Assembly: GCF_013373865.1 (NCBI RefSeq)
Contig: NC_050475.1
Span: forward strand, 13,055,821-13,119,820
Source: Monomorium pharaonis
Lineage: Eukaryota > Arthropoda > Insecta > Hymenoptera > Formicidae
Direction of reading: 5' to 3'
Length of the DNA: 64,000 bases
The position numbers and the translations under genes were made by a program. Within the stretch, counting starts at the first letter, position 1, and each line of letters begins with the position of its first letter. Positions 1 to 9,796 of this stretch are shown here, piece after piece. A model generated the notes under the pieces. It saw only the letters and a program-made list of their open reading frames with translations, searched no databases and was not told the DNA's origin.

Positions 1-24
1 ATACTTAATCCTTTATAATTTACT

Positions 25-284
25 TTAAGTTTTAAGTATAATAGGTTTATTATTGCAATTATTTTTCTGTTTTAAAATTGATATTTGAGTAAAAGTTGGA
101 TATGATTTTGGAATACCATTAATTTCATAAAGACGGCACACCTGTGATAAAAGATGATTACCTATTTGAATAATTTTTCTCATTTTATCAAACATACTTT
201 CAAATGGAAAAGCTGATATGTTATCTAGTGTGCAATTAAAATATTCTACATCGTCAACAATATGAATTAAATTATTTACATTAA
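25..284 (-). pseudogene. EnSpm/CACTA-like transposon protein, C-terminal remnant
   Basis: The minus strand reads a stretch with the pattern I-H-I-V-D-D-V-E-Y-F followed by L-D-N-I-S-A-F-P-F-E and L-L-S-Q-V-C-R-L. I recognise this as the block found near the C-terminus of TNP2/EnSpm-like transposon proteins of animals and plants. The reading frame is open from the TTAA at 281-284 to the window edge side, and continues directly from the minus-strand coding at 2761-3139 once the insertion 285-2756 is ignored. It is therefore the 3' half of one interrupted coding region. Residues encoded upstream of 284 belong to the inserted element, not to this protein. The family assignment is from memory of motif order; the superfamily could be wrong, but the two halves joining in frame is seen directly. 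Confidence 0.6.
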
Positions 285-692
285 CCCATTTCGGACCAAA
301 ATGCCATATTTTCTTCTCAACTTTCAACGCTTTATCTTTTGATGCAATCAACCTAGTAAAAATTTTTTTAATACCACTTCCGAACGCAAAAAATCTCCTC
401 TCTCAGATGCCGTCGTCAAAATTGACCTACAAAGTCTTTGAAAGAAGTTACAGCTCATTTTTTTTTAAATCCCGATTTTTCGTAAATTTTTTTCGAAAAT
501 TTTATATTTTGAGCTCGAAAACAAGTGGCCAGGACATCTCTACCATGCTAAAAAGTGTCATCTGTATTTACTCTAAAAGACTTAATTGCGATTTTTTCAA
601 AAATTCAATATAACTTCAATATGGCGGCTCAAAGTTCAGCAAATTCCAAAAAATCGATATTTCTTAAATTTTTTCATGGTGTTACGGAAACG

Positions 693-1939
693 TGTTAAAA
701 AGAGCTCGCACGGTCCTGAGAGTGCGAGCAGCGGCAGCTCAACCGGGTATAGGCGCCGTGCGAGCGGAATCGCGGGCGTTGGGTGAACGCGCGTCGATCT
801 TGTTGATTTTGCTTGACAACAGCGGTGTGGCTTGGCTGATGTCTGTTTTCTTAAGTATTGCAGACCGTTTTTCTCAGCTGGAGTGCGAGTGAGAAGTTCC
901 CAGAAATTTGAGTTGCTTATCGGTGATCTACGGTTTTGGCCATCACCAGGGATAGAATCGGAGGATTTCTCTACTCTTGCGTCGACGAGATCTCAGGGCG
1001 CCCGTTTGCAATCCCTTTCCCCTTCCGAAGAGCGCGAGTCCTTTGGTTTGGCCACACGGTTGAGAGAGTCACCACCTCATTTTCAGGTACCTTCCTATTC
1101 CTTACCTCTTTTCATTTACACAAAGTCATGTCAAGTAAATGCGGGTACGATCGCAGGGCGCGTTCAGACTGTTGGACGGCCATTTTTGCGCACGTCTCGG
1201 TACGTTCGTTGAGAGCAGTAACATGAGCACAATTAGTTGTTCCCGGGATTCAATTCGAATCATTTCTTACATTCTTTCTAGAAATTTATTAATTAACAAC
1301 CCTCCGAGAATAAAAATAAAACGCAATAACTAAAATACTAGCTCGGGTTGATCCTCGCATCACCCTTGAGGTTACAGTATTAACGATACTCTTCCCTGAC
1401 GTATACTAGCTCGGGTCGACAAATTCTGTCACTCTCGAGGTAACATGCAAACAATTCAGATACTAACTCGGGTCGACTAATAACACCCTCGAGGTTACAG
1501 TATCATGATCCACCTTTTCGAGGTATACTAACTCAGGTCGAACACTCGATTCATCTTCGAGGCTACAGTATACGCTCCCTGGTAGTTTTTACCTCCCCTT
1601 TTTTTTGTTTTCTAATTTTAACAGCCAAAGCCGATAGCAACTGAGAAGGAAACAACGCAACCAGAAAGAGGATCCCTGCAATTTAGTATCCGATTCATCC
1701 CAACCAAGGAGTATACCAGCTGAAATCCTTTTTTTTCATCATCGACAAACCACTTCCCCTCCTACCATTAAGAACGTCACCTCCTTTCCTGAATGACGAA
1801 CACAATCTACGAAGATTTATACAAATTCGTTAATGTTATTAAAAATTAACTTTTGTTAACAAAGTTCAAAAACACAAACATACAAATACATTTTTTTGGT
1901 CCTTCGAGCCGGATACATTTCACACTAGGCCAGTAGAAG
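693..1939 (+). repeat. BEL/Pao-like 5' LTR and leader region
   Basis: A GC-richer block starting TGTTAAAAAGAG and possibly ending TTGTTAACA at about 1861 precedes the BEL-type gag at 1940. A leader containing TTGGTCCTTCGAGCCGGAT (1896-1914) lies just before the gag ATG, as I recall for insect BEL elements. The LTR limits are uncertain because no second LTR is present in the window. Four hairpin-forming repeats lie at 1335-1573. Confidence 0.45.
1335..1573 (+). repeat. Four tandem hairpin units in the BEL leader/LTR
   Basis: About 45-bp units at roughly 1335-1380, 1402-1447, 1459-1503 and 1524-1573 each start ATACTAGCTCGGGTCGA (or a close variant) and end TCGAGGTTACAGTAT. The two ends of a unit are imperfect inverted repeats (ATACT/AGTAT, CTCG/CGAG), so each unit can fold into a hairpin. 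Spacers are about 12-20 bp. Confidence 0.7.
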
Positions 1940-2475
1940 ATGGAGTCAACAATTCGATTACAAGAGACTCGGTTTTGTCTGATTCAGAACGCTTCAGAGC
2001 TCGATCAGGAAGAGGACGCTTCCTTGGAGGCGCGCCAAATTATCAATGCTCGTCTTGAATCCTTGGAACACCATTGGATCAAATTTCAGGAGGATCATGA
2101 AGATTTATGCCGAATCGACTCTGCCGGTCTCTACGAGACGGAATATATGATTACTCGCACCTACGAGAGGTGTCACGAGTTTTATATTCAAGCTCGTGGC
2201 AAATTATCAGCCAAGCGTGGCGGCAGCGAAGAAACGATTCCCGTCGGACGTTCCACTTCTCTCACCAACAGCGCGAATGTCACCGGGTCGCATCGCCTCG
2301 GGGCCTTGCCTAAAATAAATCTCCCTCACTTCTCGGGTGATTTGCTGGAATGGAAGTCTTTCCACGATCTTTTCTCGTCGCTCATTCGCAATAATGAAGA
2401 ACTCACGGACGTCAAGAAGAAGCATTATTTAATGACGTCTCTGTCAGGCGAAGCATTGCAACTCATTCTAACACT
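1940..2475 (+). pseudogene. BEL/Pao gag, N-terminal fragment
   Basis: An ATG-initiated frame reads an acidic, helical N-terminus (residues 1-100) and then the block L-P-K-I-N-L-P-H-F-S-G-D followed by E-W-K-S-F-H-D-L-F at about residues 127-150. That block is the hallmark of the DUF1759 region of BEL/Pao gag proteins. The homology stops at about residue 178 (S-G-E-A-L-Q-L-I), where the sequence turns into the right arm of the surrounding TTAA element. The remaining frame to 2593 is antisense of that arm, not gag. Zinc knuckles, protease, polymerase and the 3' LTR are absent. Gag would package element RNA in virus-like particles; this fragment cannot. Confidence 0.75.
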
Positions 2476-2760
2476 TTCTACAATGGTAAAGATATTTGGT
2501 AAAGATGGCCATTTGTTTTTGAACTCAAAATATGGAATTTTTGAAAAAAATTACGAAAAAATCGGTCCTTTTTTTTCAAAAAAAGAGCTGTAACTTTTTT
2601 CAAAGACTTTGTAGGTCAATTTTGACGACGGCATCTGAAAAAGGAGGCTTTTTGCGTTCAAAATTGGTATTCAAAAAATTTTTACTAGGTTGATTACATC
2701 AAAAGATAGAGCGTTGAATGTTGAGAATAAAATGTAACATTTTGGTCCAAAATGGGTTAA

Positions 2761-3139
2761 TGCTGAGAAAAGTATTACCACAAAGAAATGACATTATGTC
2801 AAAAAAGCTATTTAAATATTTTTGAGCATTATTAATAAAAAAATGAAAAAGACGTGAGCTGCACAATATTCTGAAAGCAGCATATAATGAACAATTATGT
2901 TTATATATCTGAGCATCAAGAATATTTTTGAATAATACGGGATCAATATACAATAAAATGAATCTTAATTTTGATGCTTTTAATTGAGTGACTGGTTTAC
3001 GAAACTTACATACGTTGAAATTCACATGGTATCCATTGTTTTATATAGTTAATTCTTTTATATTTATCTAATACGCGACGATAAGATGGTTTCAATTTTT
3101 TATCTGTATGATCAAAATACCAAATATGCAAATATAATT
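2761..3139 (-). pseudogene. EnSpm/CACTA-like transposon protein, middle part
   Basis: Minus-strand reading gives a block W-I-P-C-E-F, then (after a one-base shift near 3010) F-R-K-P-V-T-Q-L-K-A-S-K-L-R-F, L-L-Y-I-D-P-V-L-F-K and further to L-C-G-N-T-F-L-S-I-N. This is the segment that in TNP2-like proteins immediately precedes the block at 25-284. The coding runs into the TTAA at 2757-2760, where the 2.47-kb insertion begins. The split and the frameshift make it a pseudogene. Confidence 0.55.
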
Positions 3140-3200
3140 TCTTCATTTTTTTCTAAACAAGATTAATGCATGTAAACAAGCAGAAAAAATTAGACATGTG

Positions 3201-3614
3201 GGAGCGTCCCAGATGCGCACAGTAATAAACGGACACAGCAGGCTGAGTGAAACGGACACAGACCAAATGCGCACGGACCAAATGCGCACGGACCAAGTGC
3301 GCACAGACCAAACGGACACAGTAACCAACAGACTTACTACATGGGTTGCGACTTTTCGGGCACCTCTACCGACGGGGTGGGTGCGGGAGGGGGAGCAAAG
3401 CACCCCCTTGCACCCCCTTTCCTGTGTGTGTATGTGTGTGTATGTATGCATGTGTGTGTGCAAAGCATTCTCTGCACCACATGGGCTTGCGACTGTGCGC
3501 ATTTGGTCCGTGCGCATTTGGTCCGTGCGCATTTGGTCTGTGCGCATTTGGTCTGTGTCCGTTTCACTCAGCCTGCTGTATCCGTTTATTACTGTGCGCA
3601 TCTGGGACTCACTC
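3201..3614. mobile_element. F1 foldback element, copy 1
   Basis: A 414-bp palindromic element with perfect 9-bp target duplications AGACATGTG at 3192-3200 and 3615-3623. One end reads GGAGCGTCCCAGATGCGCAC, the other (inverted) GAGTGAGTCCCAGATGCGCAC. The arms contain tandem 15-bp units of the type ACCAAATGCGCACGG, inverted on the right as TGCGCATTTGGTCCG. The centre holds a G-rich module with CCGACGGGGTGGGTGCGGG and a short (TG)n run. It has no coding capacity. A 9-bp duplication suggests Mutator-like or foldback mobilisation. Confidence 0.85.
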
Positions 3615-3659
3615 AGACATGTGCGGTGATTACGAAGTGAGTTTAAGAAATAAAAGAAG

Positions 3660-4500
3660 GAGGTAGAGTGGGCGGAATTGTGGGGTGTGGTGGTCAGAGA
3701 GTAAGTAGAATGTGAGGGTGGAAAATATAGAGTGGGAGAAAAGTGAGCAAGAGAGTATTAGTATATTAATTAGGTGAACTGAGGCACAACAGGGTAGAAG
3801 CAAGGATTAGGTAGATATAAGAAGGATGAGCGTGGTAGTAGGGAGCAGCAGCGGCGCCTGGAGGTTTAGAAAGAAAGTAGAGGATAGTTAAGGCGAGTTC
3901 AGATGAGTCGACGGTCATAGTAGAGAGCATGGAGAGAGGGAGAAGTGATAGCTGCACTTCGATAGAAGGTGGTTGGGAGAGCAAGAGGATAGCATGATCA
4001 CTAGCAAGGGAAGGAAGGATGAGTTTGAGTAGGGAAAGTTAAAAGTCTGGAAAGATGAAATTTTAGAGAGTCTAAAGATAGTTAATATAGAAATAAAAAA
4101 GGAGTTGAGGAAAATTGTAGAAAAAATGAAAGAGGAAATAAAAGTTCTTAAAAATGAAATCAAGGATTTCAAGGAGAGGGAAAGTAGATAGGAAAGAGAA
4201 AGAAGGGAATTAGTGGAAATACAGGAGGAGTTAAAGAAAAAGATAGATAAGATAGACAGTGGCAAAGATAGTGTACTGGAAGGGAGGGTCAGAGAGCTAG
4301 AGAAGAAGAGGATATAAAAGATAGAGAAGACAGGACGAGGAATATAATAATTAGGGGGGGTGGTAGTAAAGGAGGGAAAAAGGAAAGAAGCGGTGGAAAA
4401 AGTGTTTAGAGATATCAGTGCGGAAGTAACGGTGAAGGGGGTAAGAAGTATAAGAGAAGTGAATAGGAAAGAGAGGGAGATGATTTGGGTAAGGTAAGGT
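3660..4500 (+). pseudogene. Decayed LINE ORF1-like region
   Basis: Purine-rich sequence with a long, stop-interrupted frame encoding Lys/Glu-rich coiled coil (around 4075-4310: I-E-I-K-K-E-L-R-K-I-V-E-K-M-K-E-E-I), then a segment resembling an RRM-like ORF1 core near 4330-4495 (E-V-N-R-K-E-R-E-M-I-W-V-R). It resembles the better preserved minus-strand ORF1 at 6541-7194 in layout but is a different, older copy. It has several in-frame stops and ends abruptly at about 4500. Confidence 0.5.
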
Positions 4501-5580
4501 TAGAAGATGAGATATTTCGATAGGCCATCGGCCGTGAAGACCAGCGGCCTTTAAATTGCGTGGCGTCGCGATCGGAGGCGCCCTCGGCCCGCAGGAGCGG
4601 GGAGAAAGAAGCGACGCCCTGTCGACAGGAAGATCCTTGTGCGCGAGTCGATGTGCAAGGACAATGCGCGATTTTAATTGATGTCCGCGGTGTCCCCGCT
4701 CGCTCACGCCGTCTCACTGTTCGGCGAGACGACATTGAGAGTGGTTCAGCGGTCACTGACGACGTCGCAGAGACTGTAAGGCCACCACTTCAACCACGCG
4801 GTAAGAACGGAGGCGGCCGGCCCTGCATTTCGCGAGAGATTATTGAATAATTATCCTACCGAACGTTCGGTGGGAGAGTAAAGAGTAATCGCGGGTAGAA
4901 ATTACCGAGGTTAGAGTCACCGTAGAGCGGGACCGTGTCGATCTCTATCTTTTAGATATAATACTTTCGCCTACCGTTTCCTCCCTCGGGGAAAATGTCG
5001 AGCCGACAGTCCAATTGTAACAAGTAGAGCGTAGCAACGGAATAGTGCCTAGGGCGGTATTGCCGGGATTCACTCGCCGTTGGAACATACCGAGAGTACA
5101 CGAGTCGTATGCATTGTACTGAGGCGAGATCCCATAGACGAGGAATTCTGAGATACGCGTAATGAGTCAAATATCTATCCCGGATGCCGTTAGAGCCAAC
5201 GTGTTGTATTGTTAATAGCGAGTAGATTTTAATAAAGCGTACGAACTTTATTGTATCGCGAATATTATACAGTCATGGAACAGTCACGTGAGAGAATAAT
5301 GTTCGGTGGCTGTCATATATCCTTCGTTCTCATCTGTTAAGATTAGACTTTAAATATATTATTTTATTACTCATTAAATTCGTGATTATTTAATACTGAG
5401 ACATCTCCTCTCCAGTTCTGTGAAACGAAAGAACCTCGCCCTTCTATCATTTTGTGTAGAGGCGGGCTAGTGGGTAATTAGCCGTCGTGTACCGAGTGCG
5501 TTTCGAGTTTTGTGCGGCGCGAATTTTCGCGCCTGGCGCCCAATTAGGAATTAGAGAAAAATAAGAGCACGACAAAGTTG
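4500..5580 (+). repeat. GC-rich LTR/leader-like block with a primer-binding-like site
   Basis: This block is clearly GC-richer than its surroundings and has no convincing ORF. It contains an AATAAAG near 5230, and TGGCGCCCAA at 5534-5543, which resembles the primer-binding site that follows the 5' LTR of many retroelements. An LTR ending near 5533 followed by a short leader is one reading. No partner LTR or coding region follows because a LINE begins at about 5590. Confidence 0.35.
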
Positions 5581-5589
5581 TTAACGCGA

Positions 5590-6540
5590 TTGGAATTCAC
5601 GTCGCAAAATTGTCCTGTCCTTCGACTTCCTCTGCTTCTCCTACCCCTCTCCATCCCAGCCCGCGATATTCCCCCCCTCTCTTCCTGTTCTCACATTAAA
5701 ATCTCCCATTATTGTTTTTACCTTATACTCCTTCTTTTCCACCTATCCTTTCAGCTTCTCTAATTTATTCTCCAGATCTCCGTTCACATATACCCCTACT
5801 ACTCTCCGTTTTTTCTTACCCCATCTTATTCTCCCCACTATTATTCCCTTTCTTTCCTTATTTTTATCCTTTTCCTCATCAATCAAATCCCTCCTGATCC
5901 CCATGATCATACCGCCCATCGCCCTTTCTTCTTTCCTTCTCCTTGCCTATCATTGATTTTTCCACACATAACCCTTTGGGAGTCTATCTATCAACCTCCG
6001 CCATCCTTTCTCCTCCACCTATGTCTCTATCAGAACCATGATACCCAATTCTCTAACTCTTTCCAAAAATCTTCATCCTTTTCTTGCATCCCTGCCGCAT
6101 TCCAAAAAGTTATCTTCATTTCCTTTGCGCCCCCCTTCCCTCCTCCCACTCTATTTGGCACTACTCTTGCCTATTATCGTCCTTCCCTCCTCCTCCCGCT
6201 TCTCTCACCCTTTTTCTAACCCTTTTTCCTTCCTTTTTTTACAATTCTTTATCTCCTCTCTTACATCTCTCTTGCCCCCCCCCTTTTATTCCCCCTGCTC
6301 CTTTCTCTATCTCCATTTTCTTTCCTTTTTCTACTTGTCCTTCTCTCTCCTTTATCTCCTCCCACTTCCTTCCCCTACCGTCTTTTAATTCCTCTTTTTC
6401 CTCATCCCACAGCCACGATACCCCTTCTATCCTCAGCTTTCCTTTACTTATTCAAACCCTGGCTCCTTTTGTCTTTTCCTTTAGGGCTATCTGCCTCAAC
6501 CTCCATCTTGTTCTTCTGTCCTTCCATGATAAATCTTCCT
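5590..6540 (-). pseudogene. LINE ORF1 C-terminus and ORF2 endonuclease, decayed
   Basis: Downstream of the minus-strand ORF1 the same strand reads, across frameshifts and stops, W-K-D-R-R-T-R-W-R-L-R (ORF1 tail) and then endonuclease-like pieces: M-V-L-I-E-T near 6030, V-Y-V-N-G-D-L near 5780 and M-G-D-F-N near 5690. These match the order of an apurinic-endonuclease domain of non-LTR retrotransposons. The reverse transcriptase is missing, so the element is truncated at about 5590. The strong pyrimidine bias of the plus strand reflects the Lys/Glu-rich coding on the minus strand. Confidence 0.6.
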
Positions 6541-7194
6541 CTATCCAAATCCTTCCTCCCCTTTGTTTTTTTTATTCTCCATGAATCTTCTTTTCTCCTC
6601 TATATTCCCTAGCCTCATCACTGCCATCCCTCCCCACTCCTTCCTTCCTATCTCCAGACTCACCTCCTCCACTTTTGCCTCCACCCCTATCTCCTTCAGT
6701 ATTTCTTTGATTTCTCCAATTTTGTCCTCTCTTTTCTCTTTTAAGCCTTTCACTACTATGTTCTTTTTTCTCTCTTCTCTCTCTCTCGCCTTCCATAACC
6801 TTTCTATCCTCCCCCTTCTATTCTCTCTTTCCTTTCCTTCTGCGAGTTCTTCCTTCTTTTTAATTCCTCTTTCAACCTCTCTATTTCCTCTCTCCTTTTG
6901 ATTGTTAGCCATTTCCTTCATTTCTTTACTTAATTGCCTCATTCCGCCGCCTAGCTCTACTTTCATCTCTCTAAGCATAATTTTCCAGTTATCTTCCCCC
7001 TCCTTCCCCTTCTCCTCCTTCATCTCTGGCAATCTCGTTATCTTCTTACTTCTCTTAAAGATGTCCACTAGTTTCCTTTTTCCCTCCAATGAGTCCTTAC
7101 CTAACATTTCCCTCTTTCTTTTCGCGTGTTCCTCCACGCTATCTCCTATACTGTCACTTCTTCCTCTTCCTAATCTCCTCGTTACGTTCTCCAT
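6541..7194 (-). CDS. LINE ORF1-like protein (nucleic-acid chaperone type)
   Basis: A 217-codon frame from an ATG at 7194. Residues 1-70 are basic and low-complexity. Residues about 60-140 are Lys/Glu/Arg-rich with heptad-like spacing, consistent with a coiled coil. Residues about 140-217 (starting R-K-K-N-I-V-V-K-G-L) resemble the RRM-like core of LINE ORF1 proteins, with the typical I-G-V-E-A-K-V and M-A-V-M-R-L-G-N elements. ORF1 proteins coat element RNA. The frame ends before the expected C-terminal domain, which continues in another frame downstream, so the copy is frameshifted. The specific clade was not assigned. Confidence 0.6.
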   Translation of the reverse strand: MENVTRRLGRGRSDSIGDSVEEHAKRKREMLGKDSLEGKRKLVDIFKRSKKITRLPEMKEEKGKEGEDNWKIMLREMKVELGGGMRQLSKEMKEMANNQKERGNREVERGIKKKEELAEGKERENRRGRIERLWKAREREERKKNIVVKGLKEKREDKIGEIKEILKEIGVEAKVEEVSLEIGRKEWGGMAVMRLGNIEEKRRFMENKKNKGEEGFG

Positions 7195-7530
7195 ATTTAT
7201 ACTACTATTTCAGTGCCTGAAATCTCGTTCCGATTTACGCTCTCTACTTTCTTATTCCTTGTCTGTACATTCGTCTGCTCGGCCGCTCTTCTCCTTCTTT
7301 CTAACCTCTCAATCTACTCACTTTTCTCTCCTTTCCTCCACACTATCCTATATTCGCTCTTTGCTCCTTCCACTCACACTTACTCACACACACCTCCTCT
7401 CTTACTTCCAATACTCACTCGCTCTCTATCCTCTCCCATACATTCGATCACACTCCACTTTCTCTATCGATTGCTTTTGTACACTTTCCCTCACTCTATC
7501 GGAAACGGAAGTTCATGTCAGTCTATAAAT
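7195..7530 (-). repeat. Probable LINE 5' untranslated region
   Basis: Pyrimidine-rich on the plus strand, continuous in composition with ORF1 and directly upstream of its ATG. The composition changes sharply to AT-rich after about 7520, which I take as the 5' end of the LINE copy. Confidence 0.45.
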
Positions 7531-7730
7531 GAAATTGAAATAAATTAGATAAATAAAAGCGATGTCTTTTTCTTTTCACATTGAAGAAAAAAAAGACTTT
7601 GAACTAATATCGTTTATTCCCAGACAACACGCTTGTCAGAATGAAAACTTTAAGAGAACTTTTTTAAGAAAACATTTAGATATCTTGGAAATGATGTCAA
7701 AATGGTTACATTTACCAGAGACGTCTACTA

Positions 7731-8080
7731 AGAGAGGTCTTTAAGATATCTCATTGAAGAGTCTTACTTAAGTTTCTTGAAAATGTTATCCTTATGACAC
7801 CAGTTAAATGATATCAGCTTGATATCTCATAAAAGATATCACAATGCTGTCCGATTTTTGAGCCGTCCATGCGCGTCGTAGTTGACTCAGAAATCAGACA
7901 ACACTAAGAGATCTTTGAGATATCTGATTGAAGAGTCTCATTTAAGTTTCTTGAAAATGTTATCCTTATAACATTAGCTAAATGATATCAGCTTGATGTC
8001 TCATAAAAGATATCACAATGCTGTTCGATTTTTGAGCCGTCCATGTGCGTTGTAGTTGACTCATAAATTAGATAACATTA
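7731..8080 (+). repeat. Tandem duplication, unit about 176 bp, two copies
   Basis: Unit 7731-7906 is followed by a close copy at 7907 to about 8080. Both contain TTTCTTGAAAATGTTATCC, ATGATATCAGCTTGAT and TTTTTGAGCCGTCCATG at equivalent positions. Confidence 0.8.
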
Positions 8081-8480
8081 TAATATCTTGAATGAGAAAT
8101 CCATTTGATATTATTTAGAAATTATCATAAAGATAATGTTTTCAAAAATAACAGTTTGCCTACAATTACTGTGCACAAAAAATGCACAAAATCTAAATTT
8201 ATCATGTACTAAACAAAAACAGAATAATAAAAACCATCTAATTAACCATTTGAACGCTTTAAACTATTAATGCTAAAAATAGATCGCAATTTCCATCAAA
8301 TTATTAAGGCTATGGAAAAAGATAAATTTAACAATATGAAATTAATAAGTAAATAAATTAATGCTATTTATTTCTATGTGCAAAATTTAATTGCTTTTAT
8401 AAAAAATAATATAATTGCGTCAGTTTATAACATATTGGTATTATATGTATAAGACAATAACAAGTACTCATATCGATAAG

Positions 8481-8560
8481 TCAAATTGGCGTAGCAGATA
8501 GAGTACAAGGTTCGTCATCATCCTAAGGTTCCGGGTTTAAACCTACCAGCGGCAAGTAAG
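8481..8560 (+). repeat. tRNA-like SINE module, degraded copy
   Basis: A box-A-like TGGCGTAGCAGA lies at 8487-8498. A box-B-like GGTTTAAACC follows about 35 bp later and has lost the central C. It aligns with the better copies at 15361-15435 and 16367-16426. It is a tRNA-derived repeat, not a functional tRNA gene: no acceptor stem can be formed. Confidence 0.55.
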
Positions 8561-8709
8561 AATAAAATAAAATAATTTAATTTAAATTTAATTAATTAAT
8601 AAAAATTTGTCCTAAATTTAGTATGTTACTGTTGATAAAAATAATTTAAAAAAAATGAATTTTTATTTTATTTTTTTATCTTTAGTTGCAGTTTAAAAAT
8701 ATCCTCTTT

Positions 8710-8809
8710 AAGAAATCTTTTAGATATCCGATTTAAGAAATTTTTTAGATATCCGATTTAAGAAATTTTTTAGATATCTGATTTAAGAAATCTTTTAGAT
8801 ATCAGTTTT
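8710..8809 (+). repeat. 25-bp minisatellite, four copies
   Basis: Four consecutive units of the type AAGAAATTTTTTAGATATCC followed by GATTT, differing by one or two bases. The motif AGATATC recurs elsewhere in the same element. Confidence 0.75.
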
Positions 8810-8942
8810 ATGATATCTTTCTGTTCTCAAAAAACGGCGCATTGGTTAACATTCTGTTATCTTTTAGAAGTCTCTTTATGTTATCATTTTCAGAAACAAG
8901 ATATCTTTTAGAGATCTTTTTGACAACGTATTGTTCACTGGG

Positions 8943-9796
8943 TTGCTAATCTGCCGTCTTTTTTGCAGATAGATCTACCTCATGTTTGTTGTCAATTTGC
9001 CTTGTCGTCGTTCCTGCAGACAGATCTGCTTTGTTATTAATTTGTTGTAAATTCTGCACATAGATCTGCTGAATATTTTGCAAATCTGTTATGGGTTTGC
9101 AGTTGACAAACATGCTGTCAATTTGTTTTTTCAATCTTATGTCTCACTGTTAATGGTAAATCTGCTGTAGTATTGCAATCAATTTTGTGTTAGAATATGA
9201 TGTCAAATTTTTATTGTAATTGGAGGGCACTCAAAGAATAGATTTATATTTGGCAACCTTACACCGCAGAAAATCGTTTCTCTGTTATTAGCAATTTGGC
9301 AGCAAATGGTTACAATAGTTGGGACAAGAACTGTGTAATAATGTTAAAGTGTTGAAATCGGCGACGTTATCAACAAAAAAATAATGCGAAAAGAATAGCT
9401 TTAACAGACATGTAACAAAAAATTGTTTAATCCTTCAGAAAAATTTCAATATCATTTTTGTAACAAAAGTTACACACATTATAGGTGAAGCGCGTATTTC
9501 TGTGCAATTTTTATCATCTTATTGCATATATTGATGTACAAAAAAACTAATATTAAATTAGCAATATTAATTCTTTTTTTATAAGTTTTGTATTCCTGGC
9601 TGTTTCTTATTTATTCGGTTTATCAATATATGTAGTTCTATTTATGAATTTTCTATTCCATTAATTATATAATAACATTATTTTAATATTTATTTTACAA
9701 GAATTATTCATTTATAATAGCTATTTCAAGAAATATTTATTTTATATTAATCGTTTATTTAAAATAACTATTTAAAATAATCAGATAAAAAATTTC
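8943..9796. other. AT-rich stretch with a weak AGATCTGC repeat
   Basis: No gene seen. Between 8960 and 9130 the motif GCAGAYAGATCTGCT or close variants recurs about every 45 bp, interleaved with TTGTTGTCAATTTG-like tracts, suggesting an old repeat. The rest is AT-rich with no recognisable feature. Confidence 0.4.

Larger units (their letters stand above)
285..2756. mobile_element. TTAA-flanked inverted-repeat element (piggyBac-type) interrupting an EnSpm-like ORF
   Basis: Both ends are flanked by TTAA (281-284 and 2757-2760). The element begins CCCATTTCGGACC and ends with the matching inverted GGTCCAAAATGGG. The inverted arms run about 285-559 and 2476-2756 and share long matched tracts, including GCCGTCGTCAAAATTGACC. 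A TTAA duplication and CCC...GGG ends are the signature of the piggyBac superfamily. No piggyBac transposase is present. The interior (from about 693) is filled by a BEL/Pao 5' fragment, so this is a nonautonomous element that was itself hit or that captured retroelement DNA. Confidence 0.75.
7619..8942. mobile_element. Divergent CCCAG-ended element (relative of 14668-15728)
   Basis: Starts CCCAGACAACACG and ends with TTGTTCACTGGG, the same terminal type as the elements at 14668-15728 and 16054-17116. The segment 8080-8690 aligns by eye with their interior, including the tRNA-like module at 8481-8560. It differs in carrying a tandem duplication (7731-8080) and short 25-bp repeats (8710-8809). 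A clean target duplication is not visible. Confidence 0.5.

Noticed and set aside
5578..7548. Plus-strand Ser/Phe/Leu/Pro-rich frames
   Set aside because: Antisense shadows of the Lys/Glu-rich LINE coding on the minus strand.
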